A stretch of 20,166 nucleotides of DNA, from assembly GCA_029932895.1 (NCBI GenBank), contig JAOZPF010000012.1, positions 1 to 20,166 of the forward strand, given 5' to 3'. The notes under the pieces were generated by a model. It was not told the origin of the DNA. It did no database searches and saw only the letters and a list, made by a program, of their open reading frames with translations. Shown piece after piece: positions 7,353 to 13,674 of this stretch. Positions within the stretch are counted from its first letter, which is position 1. Each line of letters begins with the position of its first letter. The DNA is from Anaerolineae bacterium. GTDB lineage: Bacteria > Chloroflexota > Anaerolineae > B4-G1 > DUEL01. The translations under genes and the position numbers were made by a program.

Positions 7353-7387
7353 GGTCCAAAGTCCGAGGTCGGAAGTCTGGAATCTGA
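7353..7387 (+). repeat. Five imperfect heptamer repeats
   Basis: Directly after the M28 stop are five contiguous 7-base units: GGTCCAA, AGTCCGA, GGTCGGA, AGTCTGG, AATCTGA, sharing the pattern R-R-T-C-Y/G-R-R. They fill most of the 47-bp gap before the aminotransferase and end just upstream of its ribosome site. Resembles short heptamer repeats seen between genes in cyanobacteria (recollection). Confidence 0.55.
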
Positions 7388-7399
7388 GAGGAGAACAGA

Positions 7400-8560
7400 A
7401 TGGAGTACGCACAACGTTTAGAGAATCTTCCCACCTATGTCTTTGCCACGATTGGCAAGCGCATACGCGCTATGCAGGCGGAGGGGAGGGACGTTATCCG
7501 GTGCGATATCGGCAGTCCCGATATGCCCCCGCCAGAGACAGTGGTCGATGCACTCTGCCATTCGGCCAATGACCCGCACCGGCACGGATACGCTTCCTTC
7601 TATGGCTCACCTCCCTATCGCGTCGCTGTTGCCGATTTCTATCGCGCTCGCTTTGGTGTCGAGTTGAACCCCGAAACCCAGGTGCTGGCCTTGATCGGCT
7701 CCAAGGAGGGCATTTTTCACGTCCCGGCTGCCTTTGTCGACCCCGGCACGGTGGTGCTGGTGCCTGATCCTGGCTACCCGACCTACCGTAACGCGGTGTA
7801 CCTGGTGGGTGGCGAGCTGTACCGGATGCCGCTTTTGGAAGAGAATGACTGGCTGCCGGACCTGGAGGCGATCCCGGCCGATGTCGTCGCTCGCGCGCGG
7901 GTGATGTGGTTGAATTATCCCAATAATCCCACCACAGCCATCGCGCCGCTCTCTTTCTTGGAACGGGCGGTCGCTTTCGCCCGCGAGCACAATATTCTTC
8001 TGGCCTATGACAATCCCTACTCCGAGGTCACCTGGGATGGCTATGTGGCTCCCAGCATCCTGCAGGTGGAGGGGGCGATGGATGTCGCTGTTGAGTTCAA
8101 CTCCTTCTCCAAAGCGTACAACATGGCCGGTTGGCGGGTGGGGATGGTGGTGGGCAATCAGGACGTTGTGGCCGCCTTGGCTCGACTCAAGACCAACGCC
8201 GACACGGGGATCTTTCAGCCCATCCAGGACGCGGCGGTGGTGGCCCTGCGGACCGACTCTGGCTGGTTGGCCCGCCGCAATAAAGTCTACCGGGAGCGAC
8301 GACAGGTGGTGACTCAAGCCCTAGAGCGGATGGGGCTTTCCTACACTGTCTCCCGGGCTACGCTCTACGTGTGGGCCAGATTGCCGCAGGGGACGCAGAG
8401 TATTGCTTTCGCCTCCGACCTGCTTGGGGCGACCGGTGTCTCGGTATCTCCTGGCGCGGCGTTTGGTGAGTACGGGGAGGGGTATGTGCGCATCACGCTT
8501 GGTCATCCTGCTGAGCGGCTAGCCGAGGCGATGGCGCGTTGGGAGAAGATGGCGGCGTAG
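7400..8560 (+). CDS. PLP-dependent class I/II aminotransferase, DapL-like
   Basis: A 386-residue fold-type I aminotransferase. The Schiff-base lysine is Lys238 in NSFSKAYNMAGWRVG; Asp204 (LLAYDNPYSEV) is the residue that contacts the pyridine nitrogen; WLNYPNNPT holds the conserved Asn. The C-terminal G-x-x-x-x-V-R-I-T-L supplies the usual substrate-carboxylate Arg (YVRITLGHP). Overall similarity (IGSKEGI, VPDPGYPTY, WLNYPNNPT) is to LL-diaminopimelate aminotransferase and related alanine/aspartate transaminases found in Chloroflexota. The length is normal for that group, but substrate cannot be assigned, so no symbol is given. The start ATG has GAGGAGA 6 bases upstream. It lies 47 bases after the M28 gene with no promoter seen between, so the two are probably co-transcribed. 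Confidence 0.92.
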   Translation: MEYAQRLENLPTYVFATIGKRIRAMQAEGRDVIRCDIGSPDMPPPETVVDALCHSANDPHRHGYASFYGSPPYRVAVADFYRARFGVELNPETQVLALIGSKEGIFHVPAAFVDPGTVVLVPDPGYPTYRNAVYLVGGELYRMPLLEENDWLPDLEAIPADVVARARVMWLNYPNNPTTAIAPLSFLERAVAFAREHNILLAYDNPYSEVTWDGYVAPSILQVEGAMDVAVEFNSFSKAYNMAGWRVGMVVGNQDVVAALARLKTNADTGIFQPIQDAAVVALRTDSGWLARRNKVYRERRQVVTQALERMGLSYTVSRATLYVWARLPQGTQSIAFASDLLGATGVSVSPGAAFGEYGEGYVRITLGHPAERLAEAMARWEKMAA

Positions 8561-8669
8561 AGATGTGGAGGGGGGCAGGCGGGTGGGTCAGGTTTCAGGG
8601 ATTGGGGGAGGCGCTCTCGATGGTGCGCCGGCGGCGGGTTCACGCTGCTGGGGCGGGCGGTGGGGGACG

Positions 8670-9800
8670 GTGAAGACAAGCTGGCCTCTCTGCCGCTCTG
8701 GTCTCGGGCGCGGCGTGTTGTTCCTGGCGCTCCTCGCTGGCGGTCTCACCGCCTGTTATCTGCCCACTCCATCTCCTCCTCCGTTGTCCACTGTCGCGCT
8801 CTCTCCCACCGCTGTTCCTGCTGCAACTATTTCCCCCTCACCCATTCCTCCTTCCCCCACTCCTCCTCTGCCCACGCCTGACCAGACTGCGGTTGCTGCT
8901 ACCATAACAGCGGGACAACAACAGGTCGCGGCACGTGGCATCACTCCGGTCTGCCTGCGTTGGCAGGATACCGACTCTGATGGAGAGCCGGAGTGGATTG
9001 GCCTCTACCTGCAACAGGCCGATCCGGACCGGTTGCTGGGTTTTGTACTGGACGATGATATTTGGTACGACCTGGCTCCGCCGGAGGGCGAGGACGCGGC
9101 GCGGGGGCTGGGTGAATACTCCACCTGCGAGTTAATAGTCCGTGACATCAACGGCGACGGGCGGATCGAGATCGCCGTCTATGGACATGCCGGGGCGCGC
9201 ACTGCTTTGCTGCATATCTTTGCCTGGGACGGAGCGCATTATGCTCTGCTAGGAGCGTTCGATGGTGACGGGGGTGTGCGATTGGAGAGCGACGGCAGCG
9301 GCCTGGCTGACGCGGTGGTGGTGCGGCTGCGGCCGGAGGGGGACCTGGTGTGGGAGATCGTCTATACGTGGGACGGGACGCACTATGCCTGGACCTGGGA
9401 CCGGTACGCCTGGTTCTATCTCGACCGGCCCCACGCCTATGTGGACGACACGCCGCTCCATGTTCTGGCCTCTTTCTACCTGGCGCTGGATGACCGAGAC
9501 CTGCCGGGGGCATATGGCTTGCTCTCTGCCACTGCGCAGGCAGCCCGTGCCTACGACGAGTGGGCCTGGGGTTTCAACACGACACTGGGAGTGGAGGTGG
9601 GGGCGGCTCACATAGTGACCCAGGAGGGCGGACGGGCGCAGGTCGCGGCGCAGGTACGGGCGCTGGACAATGTCGACGGTCGTGTGGTGCTCACCACCTA
9701 CGAGGTGGAGTGGCAGGTGGTCGAGACTGGAGAGGGGTGGCGGCTGGAGAACGGGACGACCCAGATTTTGGATCAACAGGAGCTAGAGTACTATCCCTGA
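8670..9800 (+). CDS. Hypothetical lipoprotein with FG-GAP-like and NTF2-like regions
   Basis: A 376-residue putative surface lipoprotein of unknown role. The GTG at 8670, preceded by GGGGGA, gives a good type II signal peptide: basic residues, hydrophobic VLFLALLAGG, lipobox LTAC with Cys29. Frames starting at GTG 8565 or 8583 would add a non-signal Gly-rich stretch and are less likely. Residues 31-71 are a Pro/Ser/Thr linker. The middle part has Asp-rich loops of the FG-GAP/VCBS or dockerin type (DTDSDGEPEW, RDINGDGRIEIAVYG, AFDGDGGV), which may bind calcium. The last ~130 residues (LHVLASFYLALDDRDLPGAY onward) look like an NTF2-like/SnoaL-type fold, as often found at the ends of Chloroflexota lipoproteins. 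It ends 7 bases before the convergent kinase gene. The family is not one I recognise by name. Confidence 0.8.
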   Translation: MKTSWPLCRSGLGRGVLFLALLAGGLTACYLPTPSPPPLSTVALSPTAVPAATISPSPIPPSPTPPLPTPDQTAVAATITAGQQQVAARGITPVCLRWQDTDSDGEPEWIGLYLQQADPDRLLGFVLDDDIWYDLAPPEGEDAARGLGEYSTCELIVRDINGDGRIEIAVYGHAGARTALLHIFAWDGAHYALLGAFDGDGGVRLESDGSGLADAVVVRLRPEGDLVWEIVYTWDGTHYAWTWDRYAWFYLDRPHAYVDDTPLHVLASFYLALDDRDLPGAYGLLSATAQAARAYDEWAWGFNTTLGVEVGAAHIVTQEGGRAQVAAQVRALDNVDGRVVLTTYEVEWQVVETGEGWRLENGTTQILDQQELEYYP

Positions 9801-9807
9801 GATGGGG

Positions 9808-11067
9808 TCACTGCTTATTCTGCTCTGTCTCTGGTAGCGGTAGTTGGACAAAGAACTTGCTTCCCGGACAGGTTTCCTCGTCGTAGCCGGCGCTCTCGGC
9901 CCAAATGCGTCCACCGTGGGCGGCTACGATGCCCTGGGAGATGGCAAGCCCTAGCCCCGGCCCTCCGCCCTTGAACTCGGTCGTGCTGGAGGAGTGAAGC
10001 GCCACCTCGCCGGTGCGGTAGAATTTCTCAAAGAGCAGGTCCACGTCCTGGGAGGCGATGCCAACGCCGGTGTCCTCTACCGCGAGCTCAATGCACTCTG
10101 CCCCGTTCACGTTCACCGTGCGCCCGCTGACCGTGATCCTGCCTCCGTCTGGTGTGTATTTGACCGCGTTGTTGACCAGGTGGTAAAAGACCTTGTACAG
10201 CATCTCGGGATCGCCTGGGTAGAGGGGTAGTTCCTCCAGCCCTTTCATTTCGAAGGCGATGTTGCGGCGCTCCAGCGCGCGAGCGAACTCGACCTGGACG
10301 CCTCGTATCACGAGGGCGAGGCTCACCGGGCTGCGGCGGATTTGCAGCTCTCCAGACATCACCCGCGATGTATCGAGGATGCTGTTGAAAATACGATGCA
10401 GCCGTTCAGTGCTGGAGACTATCCCCTCTACCAATGCCTGGAGATTTGGGGTCTCTTGCACTGTGGGGTTGCCCTGCATCATTTGGGCATATCCCTGTAG
10501 GGCGGCGACTGGCGTGCGCAGTTCGTGGGCCGCCACCTGGATGAAATCGGACTTGGTTCTGTCAAGTCGCTCCAGCCGTTGCAGCGCCTGGGTCAGTTCT
10601 GTGTTGGCCTTTTGCAGTTCCGCGATTGCCTGCTGGTCGGAATCCCGCAGGCGGGCGGTGAGGCGGACCATCAGGCGGATGCCCAGGGAGGGACTGCGCC
10701 CCAGGACGGTCAGGAATGGTTCGCGGTCTATCCTGAGGATGGTGCTGGGTTTGTTGGCGCGGACGGTGGCGGTGCGGGCGCTCTCCTCGAGGATTGCCAT
10801 CTCGCCAAAGAACTCGCCTGGCCCTGTGTAGTGGAGGTGGCGCTCTGTGCCGTCGTCCATGTGCTTGAGCACTTCGACCTCGCCGTCGACGACGACAAAG
10901 ACGGCATTCCCCGGCTCTCCCTCCTGGCAGATGATTGCACCGGCTGAGAGCGACAGCGGCACCGCTGCTTCGGCTAGCGTGTGTAGGTCTTCCTCCGCCA
11001 GACCAAAGAGGAGAGGGCGCAGGAATTCCTGAATGTCCAACTGGGACGGGGCCGCTGCGTCGTCCAT
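9808..11067 (-). CDS. Cyclic-nucleotide-binding-domain histidine kinase (soluble, orphan)
   Basis: A 419-residue sensor kinase with no membrane segment. Residues ~15-130 form a CRP-like cNMP-binding domain (GAIICQEGEPGNAVFVVVDG, GPGEFFGEMAILEESARTAT with the phosphate-binding cassette F-G-E-x-A-x-L-x-x-x-x-R-x-A-T), linked by a coiled coil to a HisKA domain with phospho-accepting His181 in AAHELRTPVAAL. The HATPase domain follows with N box (FYHLVNNAVKYTPDGG), G1 (VEDTGVGI), F box (FEKFYR) and G2 (GPGLGLAIS). The retained FGEMA...R-x-A-T signature suggests that cAMP, cGMP or another nucleotide controls phosphorylation. No response regulator lies nearby. The ATG at 11067 is preferred to a TTG at 11088, because a promoter-like element ends 9 bases before it. 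It converges with the lipoprotein gene with only 7 bases between stops. Confidence 0.93.
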   Translation of the reverse strand: MDDAAAPSQLDIQEFLRPLLFGLAEEDLHTLAEAAVPLSLSAGAIICQEGEPGNAVFVVVDGEVEVLKHMDDGTERHLHYTGPGEFFGEMAILEESARTATVRANKPSTILRIDREPFLTVLGRSPSLGIRLMVRLTARLRDSDQQAIAELQKANTELTQALQRLERLDRTKSDFIQVAAHELRTPVAALQGYAQMMQGNPTVQETPNLQALVEGIVSSTERLHRIFNSILDTSRVMSGELQIRRSPVSLALVIRGVQVEFARALERRNIAFEMKGLEELPLYPGDPEMLYKVFYHLVNNAVKYTPDGGRITVSGRTVNVNGAECIELAVEDTGVGIASQDVDLLFEKFYRTGEVALHSSSTTEFKGGGPGLGLAISQGIVAAHGGRIWAESAGYDEETCPGSKFFVQLPLPETEQNKQ

Positions 11068-11076
11068 GGTGAGACT

Positions 11077-11105
11077 ACTATAGCACAAATTCCTTTCCTG
11101 TGCAA
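11077..11105 (-). promoter_or_regulatory. Candidate extended -10 promoter, near-leaderless kinase transcript
   Basis: Minus strand reads TTGCAC (11105-11100), 17 bases, TGC-TATAGT with the -10 at 11082-11077; the upstream TG makes it an extended -10. A transcript starting 7 bases later begins about 2 bases before the ATG at 11067, with no Shine-Dalgarno. Confidence 0.5.
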
Positions 11106-11137
11106 CGCCTTGCGCAAGCCCTTGGAGGGTTATACCT

Positions 11138-11244
11138 CATGGGGCCTCGTGCCCGTGGACTGACGGCCACAAGGGCCTATGCTACGGGCGCGAACCGGCT
11201 AAAGCCCATGCCACACCTGACCGAAATCGTCTTTACAATCCGGA
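11138..11244 (+). repeat. Intergenic inverted repeat, left copy
   Basis: The reverse complement of this 107-bp stretch matches 13006-13134 with 4 substitutions and one 22-bp insertion in the right copy. It contains CCGGCTAAAGCC and the phrases GGCCTCGTGCCCGTGG and CCTATGCTACGGG. The two copies flank the URO-D gene in opposite orientation. Confidence 0.95.
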
Positions 11245-11248
11245 CTGG

Positions 11249-11309
11249 AGGCTTTAGCCGGGGCACGGCTTCCCATTGGAGCCTGGACTCCTCAACCCGG
11301 CTAAAGCCT
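11249..11309. repeat. Stem-loop with 14-bp perfect arms (GGCTTTAGCCGG motif)
   Basis: Arms 11249-11262 and 11296-11309 are exact reverse complements over 14 bp (AGGCTTTAGCCGGG / CCCGGCTAAAGCCT) with a 33-base loop that can pair internally (GGCT/AGCC). The same 12-base core occurs in both inverted-repeat copies at 11195-11206 and 13044-13055. It lies 60 bases past the URO-D stop and could shape that mRNA's 3' end. Confidence 0.8.
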
Positions 11310-11368
11310 ATATTCCATAGTGACGTCGCGCTACGAGGGAGTGTCGCGCCTTGCACCACCTGGGTGAC

Positions 11369-12583
11369 TCAACGGTGGTGGTACCGGCCCCACCTGCGCG
11401 CTGCGTCGTACATAGCGACGACGTTCGCTGGTGGAACGTCGGGCTGGATGTCGTGGATGGGGGCAAAGACATAGCCGCCGCCAGGGGCCAGCGCGCGCAA
11501 CCGCCCGCGCACGTCTGCTTCGACCTCTTGCGTTGTGCCCCACGGCAGCACTCGTTGCGGGCAGCACCCCCCGCCCCAAAAGGTCAGCCGATCGCCAAAT
11601 GTGTCCTTCAGCCGCTGCGGCTCCATCCCGGTCGCCGAAGTCTGCACGGGATTCAGGATGTCCACTCCAATTTCGATCAGGTCCGGTAGCAGATCAGAGA
11701 CCGCGCCACAGCTATGGAGAAAGACACGGGCCTGGCTTCGCTCGTGGACCAAGTTGTAGAGGCGACGGTGATGGGGCTTGAAAAGTCGCCGGTAGAGGTC
11801 GGGGTGAAATTGGAGGCCGTTTTGCACACCCAGGTCGTCGCCAAAGCCAATGACGTGGATGTATTCCCCTACAGCGTCCAGGTACCGTTCCAGATCAGCC
11901 AGAGCGGCCTGGGCCAGCTTCTCCACCAGCACGGCGACCAGATCGGGGGCTTGCTTCAGGTCCTGCATAAAACGGACCCAGCCACGGGCGAATTGGGCTC
12001 CTTCGACTAGGCTGCCTCCGAACCAACCAAAGATGGCATAGTCGGTCTCGTCGCGGAGCTGGCGGGCAGCTCGGTGCAGCCACTCCAACTCCTGGTCGGA
12101 AAGCCGGTGCGGCTCGAACCGTTCCAGGTCCTCCCGGGTTGCCTGAGCCAGCGGAGCGTCCTTGGGCAGGAAATGATAAGTAGCGGCGGGCATCCACTGC
12201 GCCACCGACCCGTCGGCAGCGCGGATGAGTATGTCGCCGCGCTCCGTGACCTCGGGCTCAAAGTCGGCCGAGATGAGGGCGGGGGAGCCGTCGGGTAGCG
12301 TCCAGGGCTTCCAGCGAATGTTGCGCACGTTGGGCAGTGGCTCCAAGAGCGGCAGTCCGACCACATCGACGCCGAAGCGTTGCCGCACTGGTTCCTCCAC
12401 CTCGGCTAACTGAAGAATGATGTCGCTCACCTGGACTGGTCGGTCGTCCAGCTCCAGGTAGCGCTTTAGGTGGTAGTAGGTCACAGCGTTGATGCCGGTC
12501 ACGAGCGACGCGCCCAGGTCGATGGGGACCCGGTCGGGCTCCTGGTGGGCCAGCGCTGTGAGGACCCTTTCGCGGCTGTTCAT
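11369..12583 (-). CDS. URO-D superfamily protein (uroporphyrinogen decarboxylase-like, methyltransferase-type)
   Basis: A 404-residue TIM-barrel protein of the uroporphyrinogen-decarboxylase superfamily. The start MNSRERVLTALAHQEPDRVP is the standard N-terminal signature; near the C-terminus VFLHSCGAVSDLLPDLIEIG and VDILNPVQ are conserved, with His290 and Cys292 in the H-S-C-G motif that binds zinc in corrinoid and CoM methyltransferases of this superfamily (MtaA/MtbA type). True HemE lacks that motif and is shorter, so heme synthesis is unlikely. A methyl-transfer or cleavage role is more plausible, with substrate unknown and no corrinoid protein gene beside it. The ATG at 12583 is preceded by an extended -10 promoter placing the transcript start about 2 bases upstream. 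It is flanked by intergenic repeats on both sides and appears monocistronic. Confidence 0.9.
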   Translation of the reverse strand: MNSRERVLTALAHQEPDRVPIDLGASLVTGINAVTYYHLKRYLELDDRPVQVSDIILQLAEVEEPVRQRFGVDVVGLPLLEPLPNVRNIRWKPWTLPDGSPALISADFEPEVTERGDILIRAADGSVAQWMPAATYHFLPKDAPLAQATREDLERFEPHRLSDQELEWLHRAARQLRDETDYAIFGWFGGSLVEGAQFARGWVRFMQDLKQAPDLVAVLVEKLAQAALADLERYLDAVGEYIHVIGFGDDLGVQNGLQFHPDLYRRLFKPHHRRLYNLVHERSQARVFLHSCGAVSDLLPDLIEIGVDILNPVQTSATGMEPQRLKDTFGDRLTFWGGGCCPQRVLPWGTTQEVEADVRGRLRALAPGGGYVFAPIHDIQPDVPPANVVAMYDAARRWGRYHHR

Positions 12584-12592
12584 GCTGCCGGG

Positions 12593-12620
12593 ATTATAAC
12601 AGCGCTGGGATATAGGTCAA
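12593..12620 (-). promoter_or_regulatory. Strong promoter of the URO-D gene, near-leaderless
   Basis: Minus strand reads TTGACC (12620-12615), 16 bases, TATAAT (12598-12593), with TG two bases before the -10 (extended -10). A start 7 bases downstream is about 2 bases before the ATG at 12583; no ribosome-binding site fits between. Confidence 0.7.
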
Positions 12621-12858
12621 GGGGTTCAGGATGAGCGCGCTGGATCCGGCGCGGGCGCGCACAGATCGAGCCTTTGGGCGGCAAACTGGATAGAGTCTCG
12701 ATTTCGTAGCGAGGCCAAGTCCAAGCGCACCCCTCGCCACGGGGTGTACCTCAGTTTTGGGGCGAGCTGTAGGTGCCGAGCGCACCAATTCGGTGATTCC
12801 ACCGTTAAAGCCTGCAATCTGGATCGGGTGCTCTCCCTCTCGAGTGTTGGTGCTGCTT

Positions 12859-12978
12859 GCCCGTCCCGCCGGGCGCTAAACCGCCCGGCTGGGCCAGCAA
12901 AGCCCCCTTCGGGGGCTGAGTTTCAGCCCGCAGGGCTTTGCTTGTGAGCCCGGACGTTCACGTCCGGGCGGGCTTGCA
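12859..12978. repeat. Multi-hairpin intergenic element, copy B
   Basis: Successive perfect stems: 8 bp at 12868-12875/12882-12889 flanked by CCC and GGG; 9 bp at 12897-12905/12933-12941 enclosing a 7-bp hairpin 12913-12919/12923-12929; and 9 bp at 12948-12956/12961-12969 with loop TTCA. A competing 7-bp hairpin (12901-12907/12911-12917) overlaps the second and third, so alternative folds exist. The stem order matches copy A at 3891-4010, with changed bases but preserved pairing. It lies upstream of the ferredoxin operon. Confidence 0.6.
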
Positions 12979-13005
12979 CACAACAACACTTTACAGGGAG
13001 ACTGT

Positions 13006-13134
13006 TCCGGATTGTCAAGACGATTTCGGTCAGGTGTGGCATGGGCTTTAGCCGGTTCGTGCCCGTAGCATAGGCCCTTGTGGCCGCCTTGTGGCCGCCT
13101 TGTGGCTGTCGGTCCACGGGCACGAGGCCCTATG
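13006..13134 (-). repeat. Intergenic inverted repeat, right copy
   Basis: Reverse-complement match to 11138-11244 (4 substitutions over 107 aligned bases). It differs by two extra units of an 11-base repeat, CCTTGTGGCCG, present three times in tandem here (13076-13108, third unit with one change) and once in the left copy. It also contains crossing inverted segments: CGTGCCCGT/ACGGGCACG and TAGCATAGG/CCTATGCTA. Confidence 0.95.
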
Positions 13135-13153
13135 CTACTCGCACGCGCCGATT

Positions 13154-13181
13154 TTGCTTTCCGCACAGGTAGTGATAAAAT
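13154..13181 (+). promoter_or_regulatory. Candidate promoter of the ferredoxin-AOR operon
   Basis: TTGCTT (13154-13159), 16 bases, TAAAAT (13176-13181) with TG two bases before the -10 (extended -10). It predicts a start near 13188 and a 59-base leader carrying a good ribosome site before the ATG at 13247. Confidence 0.55.
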
Positions 13182-13246
13182 AAGAGAACGACAGTATCAG
13201 TCACCAATCAGAAGCATTGGAACCACCAGACCACGAAGGGAGAGAG

Positions 13247-13663
13247 ATGAAAGTCTTGGCTTTCTATCCGGAACGCTGTGTCGGTTGCCACATCTGCGAG
13301 GAGGTCTGCTCCAACACCTGGTTCAAGGTGACGGACCGCGAGAAATCCAGCATCCGTATCCACGACGATGGAGAAGGTCTCCTCAGTGCCACTTATTGTG
13401 TCCAGCAGGGAGATTGCATCGCGGTCTGCCCTGTCGGTGCTCTCACCAGGAACAAGCAGGGCATTGTTATGCTGCGCAAGAAGCAGTGTGTGGGTTGCAT
13501 GTCCTGCGTTGGCTTTTGCCCCCACCTGGCGATGTTCCACCATCCTGACCAGAGTGAACCTTTCAAGTGTGTCGCCTGCGGCAAGTGCGTCGAGGCGTGC
13601 CCGGCTGACGCCCTCGCTATCGTCGAGGTCGATGCACCGAGTCCCCCAGGCCCTCAAGCGTAA
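13247..13663 (+). CDS. Polyferredoxin, AOR-associated electron-transfer subunit (AorA-like)
   Basis: A 138-residue iron-sulfur protein with four cysteine motifs: C11-C14-C17-C21, C51-(Q54)-C57-C61, C81-C84-C87-C91 and C108-C111-C114-C118. Three are complete CX2CX2CX3C sets; the second has Gln54 in place of the second Cys, so one cluster may be [3Fe-4S], differently ligated or missing. It most likely accepts electrons from the aldehyde oxidoreductase that starts 11 bases downstream. The small multi-cluster ferredoxin subunit AorA of the Aromatoleum enzyme is the closest known parallel in size and layout. The ATG at 13247 is chosen because GGGAGAG lies directly upstream and the frame upstream to 13217 has no ribosome site. 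Cytoplasmic. First gene of the operon. Confidence 0.9.
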   Translation: MKVLAFYPERCVGCHICEEVCSNTWFKVTDREKSSIRIHDDGEGLLSATYCVQQGDCIAVCPVGALTRNKQGIVMLRKKQCVGCMSCVGFCPHLAMFHHPDQSEPFKCVACGKCVEACPADALAIVEVDAPSPPGPQA

Positions 13664-13674
13664 GGAGAGAGACG

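Larger units (their letters stand above)
11068..11368. other. 301-bp intergenic region made largely of repeats
   Basis: The gap lies between the kinase start and the URO-D gene stop, both on minus. It has no credible coding frame. It holds the kinase promoter candidate, the left copy of the inverted repeat (11138-11244) and an adjoining stem-loop with 14-bp arms (11249-11309). Confidence 0.75.
12621..13246. other. Long intergenic region without a gene, repeat-rich
   Basis: No frame here has a plausible start, ribosome site and protein-like sequence. It contains multi-hairpin element B (12859-12978), the right inverted repeat copy (13006-13134) and the promoter of the ferredoxin-AOR operon (13154-13181). 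In 12621-12858 I see only a short hairpin (CACCCC 12728-12733 / GGGGTG 12741-12746). Confidence 0.7.

Noticed and set aside
6531..7412. Antisense frame of 293 codons opposite the M28 gene
   Set aside because: The plus-strand frame holds all zinc-ligand motifs; the antisense is His/Pro-rich noise.
7400..8560. Assignment of the symbol dapL
   Set aside because: Similarity is to a broad DapL/alanine transaminase group; no substrate-specific residue could be confirmed and no lysine-pathway genes are adjacent.
11369..12583. Annotation as hemE (uroporphyrinogen decarboxylase of heme synthesis)
   Set aside because: The H-S-C-G zinc motif and length point to the methyltransferase-type branch, and no heme genes are near.
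12594..12947. Small open frames of 60-70 codons in the long spacer
   Set aside because: No ribosome sites, low-complexity Arg/Ala/Pro content, and they overlap promoter and repeat sequences.
12948..12969. Perfect 9-bp hairpin as an intrinsic terminator
   Set aside because: No T-tract on either strand and it lies between divergent genes, where no transcript is expected to end; kept as part of element B.
11138..13134. Composite transposon carrying the URO-D gene
   Set aside because: No transposase or recombinase gene, repeats are internal-structure-rich rather than IS-like, and no target duplication was identified.
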